DNA of 64,000 nucleotides from positions 5,961,324 to 6,025,323 of the forward strand of contig CM037783.1 of assembly GCA_021229015.1 (NCBI GenBank), read 5' to 3'. This stretch comes from Solen grandis. Taxonomy: Eukaryota; Mollusca; Bivalvia; Adapedonta; Solenidae. A program made the translations under genes and the position numbers. Below are positions 1-11,932 of this stretch, in pieces. Below the pieces are notes generated by a model. The model searched no databases. It worked only from the letters and a program-made list of their open reading frames with translations, and was not told the DNA's origin. How positions within the stretch are numbered: position 1 is the first letter of the stretch; each line of letters starts with the position of its first letter.

Positions 1-1344
1 TATCTCTTGCAACATCTATGTTCATCCTGTTATTCGTGAATTTTGGCCTACTAAGACAGGTAATAGTTTAATTACACAATTAAGCGGCTTTAATGCATTC
101 ATCCACAATTACCTCGTTCATTTGGAAAAATCAATTAAAAACAACAACAACAACAACAACACTCACACACACACACACACACACACACACAATACAAAAA
201 TACAAAAAATAAAAAAAAAATAAAAAAAAAATGTGTGTTGGAAACAAGATTACAGTCCATTGAATCGTTTCAAAAAGGAGATGAAGATAAAACTAAGTAT
301 TTGCGGGAATTTGCAGAACCGTTATATAACACACAGATAGCTCTATTTAACCACCAGCTGGTCTAGGCATGTTCTTTTACTATTACAAAATCTCAAATGG
401 TCACATAATTCACTTGTCTCTAACAACTTTTTTTGTGTCATTCAACACATTGTTTTTATACTGTGAAGTTGTTGTAATTTTTTTTCATTAAAAGCAATTT
501 GGTGAGTATATAGATTCGCGAAGGCTTTCCTCACATGAAATAAATCGAGTGACCAAAAATTGTCTAGGGCCCACAGCGGTGAGGGACAGTCATAGAAAGT
601 CAATAATAACAGCTACACATCCACGGTGCCACCTGAAAATTATTAATTTATCAGCACGTAGAGAAAGATAAAGACAAACAGGCAGAAAAAAGAAAGAACC
701 TTAAGGAAAATCGATTGATTTTCCTCTTCTATCCTGTTTTTAGAAGTTGAATTGCTTCTCCGACATTAAAACTTCCCCTTCCACAAAACGCGATTCCTGC
801 TCCGACAGTTAATATTTGGATGGTGTGAGTGTAATCATTACACATCGCTGTTCTCACGCGCCTCACATCCAACCCATTGGTTTAATTGCGGTTGAAGCAA
901 GTTTTTAAAACATTATTTTATTTGAGGAAAAAAAAACCCCACCAACACCAACAAACAAACAGAATTATTAAAGAGTACTGATCAGACAGAATTGCTACAC
1001 TGGAGGGGGTTGCAGCTTTGCAATTGTTTACATGTTGCTGGGAGTATTGCAAACTGGTAATCGACCTTTGGTTGAAATAGCGATCATTTTTATTGACAGT
1101 AAATTGCGCTGATATGAAATGATATCATGGGGAATAAAATCTATATTTGCGAAATTCTGGATTGGTAGGTTATATGTTTAAAAAGTTTGTGAGGAGTAGG
1201 AATGCTTAAGATGACGAAACAAGTATTGTGTTTAAATGACTTCCATAATTGTATAGATATTTATTTGAACATGACAATTACAAATATATTTGTTTCCTTT
1301 AAAATACAAGTACTCGTACATAAGTAGCCCTCATATTTCGGCAG
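1..1344. other. Intergenic stretch, no gene seen
   Basis: AT-rich sequence with short A- and T-runs and no convincing exon on either strand. The only structured part is the AAC/CA microsatellite near 140-191, listed separately. Confidence 0.5.
140..191 (+). repeat. Compound microsatellite (AAC)n-(CA)n
   Basis: About seven AAC units run directly into about thirteen CA units, then into A-rich sequence. It is a simple repeat read directly from the sequence. Confidence 0.95.
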
Positions 1345-1506
1345 TATATATCCATAGTTTTGCAAAATATTCATATTGATGAACGAGATGAAGAACCCGA
1401 AAAGGAAGAAGGGGGCAATGATGGAGATGTTGTTGATGATGATGAAGACAACGGCGACGACGATGGTGATGACAATGAAGAAGAAGAGGAAGGATATGAT
1501 GAATAA
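1345..1506 (+). CDS. Candidate 3'-terminal exon with acidic tail, unrecognised
   Basis: After a possible splice acceptor (TTTCGGCAG, AG at 1343-1344) the frame is open for 53 codons to a TAA at 1504-1506. It begins YISIVLQNIHIDERDEEPEK and continues as a strongly acidic Asp/Glu/Gly tail. Third positions mix GAT/GAC and GAA/GAG, which is less regular than a plain trinucleotide repeat and leaves coding possible. An ATTAAA signal lies at 1510-1515. A hydrophobic stretch followed by an acidic tail would fit the C-terminus of a membrane protein, but I cannot name a family. The 92-codon hydrophobic frame on the minus strand is the antisense shadow of these Asp/Glu codons. A degenerate GAN-rich low-complexity tract is an equally good explanation. 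Confidence 0.25.
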   Translation, partial: YISIVLQNIHIDERDEEPEKEEGGNDGDVVDDDEDNGDDDGDDNEEEEEGYDE

Positions 1507-2696
1507 GATATTAAAATATTTCGTTTTCATGATAGACAAAAAAAGAAGACAGAAGACAGAAACAGCAACACGTATCCATGTTTTCGAAACAAAAGTGTTT
1601 AAAACATGCTCTTAACAGAACACTAAAACCCATCAAAAAGCACGACTATGTCATGCATATGAATGCCTTTTTTATCAAAATGTCCAGATGCATCAGCCGA
1701 ACAACAATCTCCTGCACACAGCGGAGAGTGTTTAGTGCAGCTACGATCCACAGCGGTTCCAAAGGCTGTCACATAGCTCGACTCTAACGGTATGATATTC
1801 CTTCCGTAGCTTTAAACGTCGGGCGCCAATGTCTCTTTCAACAGCGCTTTGCGAGCATTTCTGTCTCCAATAAATTTAGTCAGTGAAACTGTGGCTTTCC
1901 AATACAGATTTTTTTTTCTTTTCTACATTGACAGATTCTGCAGTGGAACGAAGGGATTGGTTTTGCATGTGTTTTCTGGGATATAGTAAATAATGAACAT
2001 AATGTTTCATGCATTCGAAGTGGTGCCTTGATTTTGCAAGATGACAAATACCCAACTTCCATTTAGCATACATCTTCTGGATTTGATACAGATAAGTCTG
2101 TTAATGTTTTATTCAGACTTAAATATCTTTGAGATGCTGTAAATATGTGTACTCTATAGTATGGCATTTTTCTATGGAACCATAAAAAATTAAATGTAAC
2201 AAAACAAGAATTATTTTAAGATAGTCTGTATGCGCTACCACACTTTGTGAAACTAGTGCATAATGTTATATATTACGATATGATTATCTCCCCAAAGCAT
2301 CTTGACCGTGTGTGACAGAATTTCATTGGAATATGATAAATGACATAGTCATCAAACAAACCTAAGAAATTGAAACTTTTATAGTTTACAGTCGCCCATG
2401 CCATGTTATGTTGAAACTTTGCAAGGAATCTGAATGTATACACATGCACAAATAATATTTCATTAAATTCCGAATCCCTAATCAGATTTGTTTGACATGA
2501 TACGGCAAGGAACCAGTAATATACTGCCATAAATTGAGCGTCTGGAAACCCTGATTTAACGATTTAATCACCCGGGAGCACCATTGTGCATCATTTTTTA
2601 CCTTGAAAATGCAAGGTCAGACTGATCTGAACAATGTTGTCTCCGCATTTCGAATATGAAATGAGAAGCGAAAATTATATGACCTGGTTACCATAC
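1507..2696. other. Intergenic stretch, no gene seen
   Basis: Short frames on both strands overlap one another and show no family motif. No repeat structure stands out. Confidence 0.45.
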
Positions 2697-2920
2697 ACGC
2701 TTCAGTTGGTCTCGCTGACCGAGAGGTAAGTGAGTCCACTTGCGAGTCGAAAGTTCGATCCCCTATCGCAACATACAAAAGTCATTAAAATGACACTGAT
2801 AGACTGATTAGCATAGTGTTAGGATAATGTTGCACGGTGGTGTGATATCATGCCAGGTGTCTATGGCATAATGTTGCAGACAACATGTTTTATATCTGTC
2901 TCATGTAGACATAATAGTAC
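2697..2920 (+). mobile_element. tRNA-derived SINE, family 2 (diverged copy)
   Basis: A tRNA-like head with a B-box-like AGTTCGATCCCC is followed by the family-2 body: ACATACAAAAGTCATTAAAA, then ATATCATGCCAGGTGTCTA, then ATATCTGTCTCATGTAGACA. The same body recurs at about 11.4, 19.4, 29.9, 39.5, 40.1, 44.9 and 47.7 kb. The copy is diverged, and no target duplication was seen. Confidence 0.75.
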
Positions 2921-3094
2921 CGATCGTTTAAATCCTAGAATAAGCTGTGTACTAGTATTAGCTGATTAAGTTTGTACTGAAAGTTTTATATGTAAGAAGC
3001 TGCATACACGTGTATGTATTATAAATGCATATTGTTAAAATCTAACGCGAGATCAAATATTGTTCGATGTAAAATGATGCAAATCAGCTGTGAG

Positions 3095-3322
3095 ATAATT
3101 AGGAAATCTGAGTAACAAATCAAAAACATAATTAGGAAATCTTAGTAACAAATCAAAAACATAATTAGGAAATCTTAGTAACAAATCAAAAACATAATTA
3201 GGAAATCTTAGTAACAAATCAAAAACATAATTAGGAAATCTTAGTAACAAATCAAAAGCATAATTAGGAAATCTGAGTAACAAATCAAAGACATAATTAG
3301 GAAATCTTAGTAACAAATTAAA
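3095..3322. repeat. 33-bp tandem array, about 7 units
   Basis: The unit reads ATAATTAGGAAATCTTAGTA followed by ACAAATCAAAAAC and repeats about seven times with few changes. Because 33 is a multiple of three, the minus strand stays open and reads FDLLLRFPNYV repeatedly. I regard that frame as an artefact. Confidence 0.95.
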
Positions 3323-4393
3323 CACTAATTAACACTTGAACAATATTTCTTGGTCATATACATGTTCAAACAATCATCACTGTAAAGTTGTTTTCACCGG
3401 TTTACATCTGTATCAAGCATAAACAAACACAAACAAAAATCTTTATTCAAAATACTGGGTTGTCATCTTTTGGGCGATATTTTGTGGCTTCTCGAAACAT
3501 GTAATGAATGGATTGTCTAAACATAAAATAAAAAAAAATGTGTTGTATAGGCCCTGGACCACACAGCTGGAAAAAAGTGGTTAATTGTTTGTTTATCTAG
3601 TCATTTAGCTGTATAACCTTAAAATCCTCGCTTAAATTGAACAAAGTGTAACATAATATAAATATTTTAGTGATCATTAATGTAACCTGATTTATAATCT
3701 AATGCGAAAATAAAACTGGTGGTCTTTATTTGGCTTGAGACAGTTTCGTGGACTGGCAACAAGTGAAAGGCGCCAGCATGTCACGCATATATCTGCAAGG
3801 ATGAAAAGTCATACGGTTTTTCTCTTGCAAGAATTTGAAGTTCAATATAATTGGAAAGGTCCGAGTGTTCCGTCACAGACCAGGTGGGATGTGATCTTTA
3901 ACAAGATAAGACGCCCATTTTAAGGCGCCATGTCGGAACATGATGTTTTATTGTAGTTATCGTCTTATCACTTGAATATGCAATTTAATACCATGTACGA
4001 CAATCGGAAAGCAAAATCATACTTAGAGCATTCCCTGTATTCCAACTGAATTGATAATGTTTCGATTGTATTGATGATTTTTTAACTGTATTGATAATAC
4101 ATGTATTTCAATTGTATTGATAATGTTTCAATTGTATATGGATCTGGCAATAAAATGTATTTCTCTGCCTTATAAACTTTGTTATGACACTTGTTAAAAC
4201 TTTAATGTCGCTGATTCGTAACGAACTGTATCCTTCAAAATACAAACCCTCCCGATTGAAGACTGGCTGCATTGTTTTCATTCCTATTAGCTGCTACGTG
4301 TAAAATAGAAAACGTATAACAATAATTAGTGACCAAAAATGCAGGATAACAAATGATAGTTTATGGCAACATACAAAGGATAAAGGCCACCAA
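3323..4393. other. Intergenic stretch, no gene seen
   Basis: AT-rich, with a loose repetition of TTGATAATGTTTCAATTGTA-like phrases around 4050-4135. No exon-like frame was supported. Confidence 0.45.
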
Positions 4394-4765
4394 AACACTG
4401 GATAATGTCAACACAGTATCATAGCGACATGTACTGGATAATGACAACATAGTATCATAGCGACATGTACTGGATAATGACAACACAGTATCATAGCGAC
4501 ATGTACTGGATAATGACAACATAGTATCATAGCGACATACACTGGATAATGTCAACACAGTATCATAGCGACATGTACTGGATAATGACAACATAGTATC
4601 ATAGCGACATGTACTGGATAATGACAACACAGTATCATAGCGACATGTACTGGATAATGACAACATAGTATCATAGCGACATGTACTGGATAATGACAAC
4701 ATAGTATCATAGCGACATGTACTGGATAATGACAACATAGTATCATAGCGACATACACTGGATAA
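4394..4765. repeat. 36-bp tandem array (satellite block 1)
   Basis: About ten units of TCATAGCGACATGTACTGGA plus TAATGACAACACAGTA. Variants alternate between ACATAGTA and ACACAGTA, and between TGTACTGG and TACACTGG. The period is 12 codons, so the minus strand reads LSSTCRYDTML repeatedly without stops; no coding role is supported. It shares the GCGACAT-(C)ACTGGATAATG core with the next block. Confidence 0.95.
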
Positions 4766-6437
4766 TGGCAGCATATTATGATGGCGACATACACTTGATA
4801 ATGGCAACGATATACATCAGGATAATGGCACATATTATGATGGCGCATACACTGATAATGCAACGATTTACATCAGGATAATGGCAGCATATTATGATGG
4901 CGACATACACTTGATAATGGCAACGATATACATCAGGATAATGGCAGCATATTATGATGGCGACATACACTTGATAATGGCAACGATATACATCAGGTCA
5001 ATGGCAGCATATTATGATGGCGACATACACTAGATAATAGCAACGATTAACATCAGGATAATGGGATCATATTATGATCGCGACATACACTGGATAATGG
5101 CAACGATATACATCAGGATAATGGCACCATATTATGATGACGTCATACACTAGATAATAGCAACGATATACATCAGGATAATGGCAGCATATTATGATGG
5201 CGACATACACTAGATAATGGCAACGATATACATCAGGATAATGGCATCATATTATGATGACGTCATACACTAGATAATAGCAACGATATACATCAGGATA
5301 ATGGCAGCATATTATGATGGCGACATACACTAGATAATGGCAACGATATACATCAGGATAATGGCATCATATTATCATGGCGACATACACTAGATAATGG
5401 CAACGATATACATCAGGATAATGGCATCATATTATGATGACGTCATACACTAGATAATGGCATCGATATACATCAGGATAATGGCATCATATTATGATGG
5501 CGACATACACTGGATAATGGCAACGATATACATCAGGATAATGGCACCATATTATGATGACGTCATACACTTGATAATGGCAACGATATACATCAGGTCA
5601 ATGGCAGCATATTATGATGGCGACATACACTAGATAATAGCAACGATTTACATCAGGATAATGGGATCATATTATGATGGCGACATACACTGGATAATGG
5701 CAACGATATACATCAGGATAATGGCACCATATTATGATGACGTCATACACTAGATAATAGCAACGATTTACATCAGGATAATGGCAGCATATTATGATGG
5801 CGACATACACTGGATAATGGCAACGATATACATCAGGATAATGGCACCATATTATGATGACGTCATACACTAGATAATAGCAACGATATACATCAGGATA
5901 ATGGCAGCATATTATGATGGCGACATACACTAGATAATGGCAACGATATACATCAGGATAATGGCATCATATTATCATGGCGACATACACTAGATAATGG
6001 CAACGATATACATCAGGATAATGGCATCATATTATGATGGCGACATACACTGGATAATGGCAACGATATACATCAGGATAATGGCAGCATATTATGATGT
6101 CGACATACACTAGATAATGGCAACGATATACATCAGGATAATGGCATCATATTATGATGTCGACATACACTAGATAATGGCAACGATATACATCAGGATA
6201 ATGGCATCATATTATGATGTCGACATACACTAGATAATGGCAACGATATACATCAGGATAATGGCAGCATATTATGATGGCGACATACACTGGATAATGG
6301 CAACGATATACATCAGGATAATGGCAGCATATTATGATGTCGTCATACACTAGATAATGACAACGATATACATCAGGATAATGGCAGCATATTATGATGG
6401 CGACATACACTGGATAATGGCAACGATATACATCAGG
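4766..6437. repeat. 60-bp tandem array with 600-bp higher-order period (satellite block 2)
   Basis: About 28 units of 60 bp contain CAACGATATACATCAGGATA, ATGGCAGCATATTATGATGG and CGACATACACTAGATAATGG. Each unit holds two related halves, because GATAATGGCA occurs twice. Variant units recur 600 bp apart: CATCAGGTCA near 4998 and 5598, ATGGGATCAT near 5061 and 5661, and ATTATCATGG near 5371 and 5971. A variant carrying a perfect TGACGTCA occurs six times (5138, 5258, 5438, 5558, 5738, 5858). A few units near 4830-4860 carry small deletions. Confidence 0.95.
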
Positions 6438-6477
6438 AATTGTAATATAACGGGACAAGTAACTGGATAGTGGAACA

Positions 6478-7772
6478 CAAAGGCATATTATATATATAAC
6501 AACATATTATCATGGCGACATATTATATATATAACAACATATTATCATGGCGACATATTATATAAACAACAATATATTATCATGGCGCAATATTATATAT
6601 AACAACAACATATTATCATTGCGACATATTATATAATACAACAAATTAGAATGGCGACATATTATATATAACAACAACATATTTTCATGACGACATATTA
6701 TATATAACAACAACAAATTATCATGGCGACATATAATATATTACAACAATATATTATCATGGCGCAATATAATATATAACAACAACTTATTATCATGGCG
6801 ACATATTATATATAACAACAACATATTACCATGGCGACATATTATATATAACAACAACATATTATCATGGTGACATATTATATATAACAACAACATATTA
6901 TCATGATGACATATTATATATAATATCATGGCGACATATTATATATATAACAACAACATATTACCATGGCGACAAATTTTATATATAACAACAACATATT
7001 ACCATTGCGACATATTATATATAACAACAACATATTATCATGACGACATATTATATATAACAACAACATATTATCATGGCGACATATTATATATAACAAC
7101 AACATATTACCATGGCGACATATTATATATAACAACAACATATTACCATGGCGACATATTATATATAACAACAACATATTACCATGGCGACATATTATAT
7201 ATAACAACAACATATTACCATGGCGACATATTATATATAACAACAACATATTATCATGACGACATATTATATATAACAACAACATATTACCATGGCGACA
7301 TATTATATATAACAACAACATATTATCATGACGACATATTATATATAACAACAACATATTATCATGGCGACATATTATATATAACAACAACATATTATCA
7401 TGGTGACATATTATATATAACAACAACATATTATCATGATGACATATTATATATAACAACAACATATTATCATGGCGACATATTATATATAACAACAACA
7501 TATTATCATGGCGACATTTTATATATAGCAACAACATATTATCATGACGACAAATTATATATAACAACAACATATTACCATGAAGATATATTATATATAA
7601 CAACAACATATTACCATGGCGACATATTATATATAACAACAACATATTACCTTGGCGACATATTATATATAACAACAACATATTATCATGGCGACATATT
7701 ATATATAACAACAGTATATTACCATGGCGACATATTATATATAACAACAACATATTACCATGACGAGCATAA
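6478..7772. repeat. 36-bp AT-rich tandem array (satellite block 3)
   Basis: About 35 units of CATATTATATATAACAACAA plus CATATTATCATGGCGA. Frequent variants are ACCATGG for ATCATGG and ATGACGA for ATGGCGA. Long frames of about 290 and 315 codons exist on opposite strands purely because 36 is a multiple of three. The ATCATGGCGACATA core links this block to the two upstream blocks. Confidence 0.95.
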
Positions 7773-8445
7773 TATAAAAAATATAACATATTTTAAAAAA
7801 AAAATTAAACTGTGTCTCAGATGTAATTGCAAAATATATAGACAATATCTGAGTTTCAAACATTATCTATTTTAACTTTTGTCAAGGATTACCAATGAAT
7901 ATGTTTACAGCCTCGAATATGCGTGACGAGAAATATAAAGCGTCTAAGTGACACTGACGGCCTGTAGTCCTTTTCGGAAATCCTTGTATTGCACATGACA
8001 GATTAGCAATCCCGTTTACTTTAGAGTCTGGTAGAAATCCGAAACGTTCCGAAATCTTGCAGAACTGCCTGTGCGATTTCGGCAAAAAACAATTGACTCA
8101 GGATTGCATTAAATATGGACAGGTCTCTCGAATTGTGAAGGAAAATACACGATTATACTCCCGCGGAATTACATTTACATTGAAAGCCCATAAATCAAAT
8201 TTTCACCCTGGAATATTGACACTTTTCTTCGGATCATAATGGCCTCCTGAAACAGAAAACTGTTATGGATCCCTGATCATATTAGATGCTTTCGTAGTGA
8301 TATGGGGGCATACCATTTCTGGATAGAAAGATAGAAAGACTTGAAATAAAAAAAAAGAATAATCTTCCGGAGCAGCATGTGTGGCTGTGACAATCAGCAT
8401 TGTAAATTAAAACAAGACTTGATGGTAATTTGGACATTTTTCAGG
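7773..8445. other. Unique-looking flank of the satellite, no gene seen
   Basis: Ordinary AT-rich sequence. Two short overlapping frames around 7880-8240 lie on opposite strands without recognisable motifs. Confidence 0.45.
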
Positions 8446-8750
8446 CTTTTTTCATCAAATTAAGGTCAAGGCCAAGGTCAACTGCACAATGAAGAGGTCT
8501 ATCCACTTAAGCAACTGTCTAAATATTGAAGCAAAATGAAACCCACAGAAGTTACAGCAGATTAACCAACAGGTATATCTGTCAAGAAGCCGCTTTTTTC
8601 ATCAAAAGTAGGTCAAGGTCACGGTCAATGCGCAAGGTCAACTGCATAATGTAAAGTTCTACCCACTTAAGCAACTGTCCAAATATTGAGGCAATCCAAT
8701 GAAGGACATAGAAGTTAGGTCAACCTGAGCAGACGCCCGACGCCCGCCCG
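8446..8750 (+). repeat. Dispersed-type repeat of two 147-bp tandem units
   Basis: Two related units begin with CTTTTTTCATCAAA at 8446 and 8593. Each continues with clustered AGGTCA-type hexamers, then CCACTTAAGCAACTGTC and AAATATTGA(A/G)GCAA. The stretch ends in a CCCGACGCCCGCCCGTCC tract. I infer a transposon-like repeat; no terminal repeats were seen. Confidence 0.7.
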
Positions 8751-10101
8751 TCCAGAACAGATAAAACTAAAATTAAATCAAGTTTATGACATGAAATTCT
8801 ATTCTACTGATTTTTTTATTGGACATACATATTTTATTCATTATTTGTTTGCTGTTGGGCTAAACATCCCGCTGAAAGTATAACTCACTTACAGGATCAG
8901 ACCATGAACGATGAATGCAAACAATCTAGCTGCATACCTTCTCTCCATCCAGAGTTAAGACATCGATAGTCTCCCCTGATGTCTCTATTTCTTTACCCTA
9001 TACAGATGTATATAGATGTTCGTGTCCCTTCAACACTTTTATATGGTTACGGGGTTTAGCTTGAAAACAATCTCTCACAGGTCATATTTAAAGTCAATAT
9101 TTCTATTTTAGTGGACCCTTCTTTAATTTCGATTTGATTACATGATGGTTTGATTTGACGACTGGCTCTGAAATATTCACAATTTATAAACCTCACAAAC
9201 GCTTATAAGAAAGCAAATATTCGAGATCTTTCTGGAATACATACATGTGTATGCGTGCTTTGTATTGTCTCTTATAGGGCGTCAGAAGAACAATTATGTT
9301 ATGGACTTTGTACGTGCGTTTCATTTATAAGGCAGTTACGTAATTTAATAATTAGAACGATCCTTGATATTGCGCGGCGTAATTTGTTGATCTGAATGTA
9401 GAATCACACACTCTAGAAAAATTAAAAGCTGTTTCAATTGTTTTATTTTGAATATTTCGGCGTCACTATGACGGCGTAAAGACACACATGCTTGTCAGTC
9501 ACGCAGCAGACGACTTTGATCACGCGCGTAAATGTAATTTGTATTTTTTTTTATAGAAAATAGTTCTTATCAGTTGACATATCGTCTGCCAATAACAAGA
9601 AGGTGAACATATGGGATGTTTTTCTATGTGCATGGTATTCCAGATATATTGCGTTTACTGGCAAATTGATAAAATAGTTTGTAGTTTCCATAGTTACCAT
9701 GTTGCTAAAACCGAACCAGTATTATACATCACTGCTGGTTCATTTGATGTTTTGTTGCCTAGCAACGAACGAGATGATTTAGGCTACTAACCTTACTCAG
9801 AATCATTCAAAATACAAATTAAAGATAAATTTGTAGTTTCAATAAGCAACGAATTGGTCTATGAACTACACTTTTTATCAAAAACCACGTTTTACCTTTA
9901 CAAATTATATATATATTTAATATATATATATAATATATATATATTATATATATAATTATACGGCATGCTAAATGATATAGTTTCGTATTTTGCTTCAAAT
10001 CCATGTACATATTTTAGTCGCCATTTGTCTGATAAAACGCAAATAATTTTGCCTGGTTTTCCAACTGACCCTTTAACGGAATACATTGTCTGATCAACAA
10101 A
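8751..10101. other. Intergenic stretch with an AT palindrome
   Basis: No exon-like frame was supported. The region 9904-9959 is an almost pure alternating TA tract broken by TTTAAT, AATATA and ATTATA, so it can fold back on itself. Confidence 0.6.
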
Positions 10102-10113
10102 TTAAAACCTCAT

Positions 10114-10391
10114 TGGGAGGGAGAAGGTGGGTGGGGTCCGTGGCCGAGAGGGTAAAGTCGCTGAATTTAGAACTCACTCAGCCCCTCACCGCGTGGGTTT
10201 TAAAAACCCGGCAGGGTCTTCGGATTTTCATTTGAGGAAACCTTCCAGCTGGCTTGCGGTAGGTCTGTGGTTCTACCCGGATGGCCTCCGTGCATTCAGG
10301 GTCTTCCTCCACCTGTAATTAGCTGGACGTCGCTATATGACTGAAATACTGTCGAAGCGACGGTAAACTCAAATAGTCAAGTCAAGTCAGG
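10114..10391 (+). mobile_element. Complete family-1 SINE with 12-bp target duplication
   Basis: The copy is flanked by identical TTAAAACCTCAT at 10102-10113 and 10392-10403. The tRNA-like head starts TCCGTGGCCGAGAGGGTAAA; its B box is damaged (GTGGGTTTTAAAAACC). The body contains GCTTGCGGTAGGTC, GGTTCTACCCGGATGG, CTTCCTCCACCTGTAATTAG and CTGGACGTCGCTATATGACT, and the tail is (AGTCA)-like. Related copies lie at 50287 and 63815. Direct repeats plus a tRNA-like head fit a SINE mobilised by target-primed reverse transcription. Confidence 0.9.
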
Positions 10392-10403
10392 TTAAAACCT
10401 CAT

Positions 10404-11424
10404 CAGTTTTGATATGAATTTTCAGATTAATTTTTAATCATCAATTTTTTTACATTCTATTTGAAGAACTTTACGTGTTGTCGAACTCTGAATTTAAATT
10501 GGTGTACAAATGACGTCACCAGATGAAACAAAACTTAATCAATTTGAGACCGGCATAATGAAGGACCTGACAACGATAAGTGATGAAGAAACGAATTATT
10601 AAATATGTGACCCGTGCTCAAACGATGTGAGCCCGCAAACCCATGTCGTTCTTTGTAGAACATAGTTTCTGCTGCGAGAAGCAGACGACATTAAAAGCGA
10701 GGCTGTGAATGGATTTTCATAAACATTGACTCTTGTGCTTGGTTTTATTGTTTTATTTGATATAACGGTGCTCATCCCAGGGGAAATCACGTCGTATCCA
10801 TACAGATGAATTTTTAGTTTCGAATAAGTCACGTGACGACATTCTCTTAGTGATCAAGTGGTTGATTAATGTACATGTGGCAAGTTGTCACAATCCCCGC
10901 ACAGCCATTTACAAATACATGTTTAGTAAATACAATGACAGTGCATTTAATCACAACTATCCACATCAGACGTCCTAAAGATGCAATTGCAGTGATTTCA
11001 AAATATTTATAACATTCATTGTATATCCAGTTTTGCAATTCTAGATGGACATATACTGAGCTGTCATTAATTATGCATCTGTGGTTTCTAACGAAATCGT
11101 TAATTAGCCTGCGGCCAGACTGGCGAAACCGAATCCGAGTTAACGTTCGAATCTCGCGATATGTCTCCTGCACGAGAACATATCACTGTTAAAGGGGGCT
11201 ATTATTTGAGTTTGGATGTCCGCCCAAACACCCAGACAATGCATGATTGCAATGCTGAACCCCATACCGACTCGGTTCCTAAGCAAACATTGTTTGGTTT
11301 GAACTGCTTTAATGATTTTCCGTTATAATACACATACTTAACAGTCATATCGTGTTTTACAGAAGCTATAAAATAGGGTTTGCCTGGATGCATCCTCCGA
11401 CAGTATTTCCGACCTTCAAGGACT
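10404..11424. other. Intergenic stretch, no gene seen
   Basis: A 108-codon minus-strand frame at 10847-11173 has no recognisable motif. A short SINE-head-like phrase (CGAATCCGAGTTAACGTTCG) occurs near 11130-11150. Confidence 0.4.
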
Positions 11425-11645
11425 TTTGTCTACATGAGAAAGTTACAGTGTATCACGCCGCAGACATGTGGCATGATACCACACCATGCATCAAGTCGAC
11501 CTGTCCTTAAAGTATCATTACAAAGTTGAGTGCCAAACCTGTGAGGTATACCAGTATTTGATATGTCGCGATCGGGGATCGAACCAGCGACACCCAGGTT
11601 ACGAAATGCATGCTCTTAACACTCGGTCATTTTTTACAATAGAAC
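11425..11645 (-). mobile_element. Family-2 SINE, minus strand
   Basis: In reverse complement, a head with GGTTCGATCCCCGATCGCGA precedes a body with GGTATCATGCCACATGTCTG and GGCGTGATACACTG. On the + strand this is seen as CGATCGGGGATCGAACC near 11570 and CAGACATGTGGCATGATACC near 11462. The copy is moderately diverged. Confidence 0.75.
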
Positions 11646-11870
11646 CTATACCAGTCGAGGCTAATATCAATATAACTGAGTACCTTAAATGGATGGTCCG
11701 CACAACAGACAGACTACAAGTATTCTCTTGATCTAATTATGGTTCTGAGGAGATTCTGATGCACGATGTTAAGAATCACAAAAAAATATTATAGACGGGA
11801 AGTATATAATACATGAGGTTCTAGACAAATAATGCTTAATTGTTAATGAGTTTTACCAATTGTAATTCAA

Positions 11871-11932
11871 GTTTGTTTGTTGTTGTTGTTGTTGTTTTTG
11901 TTTGTTTTTTTTTTGGGGGGGGGGGGGGGGGG
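11871..11932 (+). repeat. (TTG)n, T-rich tract and G18 run
   Basis: TTG units run into T-rich sequence and then 18 uninterrupted Gs (11915-11932). The length of the G run may be unreliable in the assembly. Confidence 0.9.

Noticed and set aside
1261..1539. Hydrophobic 92-codon minus-strand frame resembling a membrane protein
   Set aside because: Antisense of Asp/Glu codons gives Phe/Ile/Val/Leu; it is a shadow of the acidic tract on the + strand.
3095..3322. CRISPR-like array
   Set aside because: There are no variable spacers. Units are contiguous tandem repeats in an animal-type genome.
3053..3325. Leu/Phe/Arg-rich repeat protein on the minus strand
   Set aside because: It is the 33-bp array translated. 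There are no flanking exon signals, and ends fall with the array.
4361..4970. Minus-strand frames of 148 and 103 codons rich in Ser/Cys/Tyr/His
   Set aside because: Same artefact over the 36- and 60-bp arrays; different frames repeat different peptides equally well.
6926..7875. Overlapping frames of 287 (-) and 315 (+) codons
   Set aside because: Both are the 36-bp satellite read in frame on opposite strands; the period is a multiple of three, so stops are absent by arithmetic.
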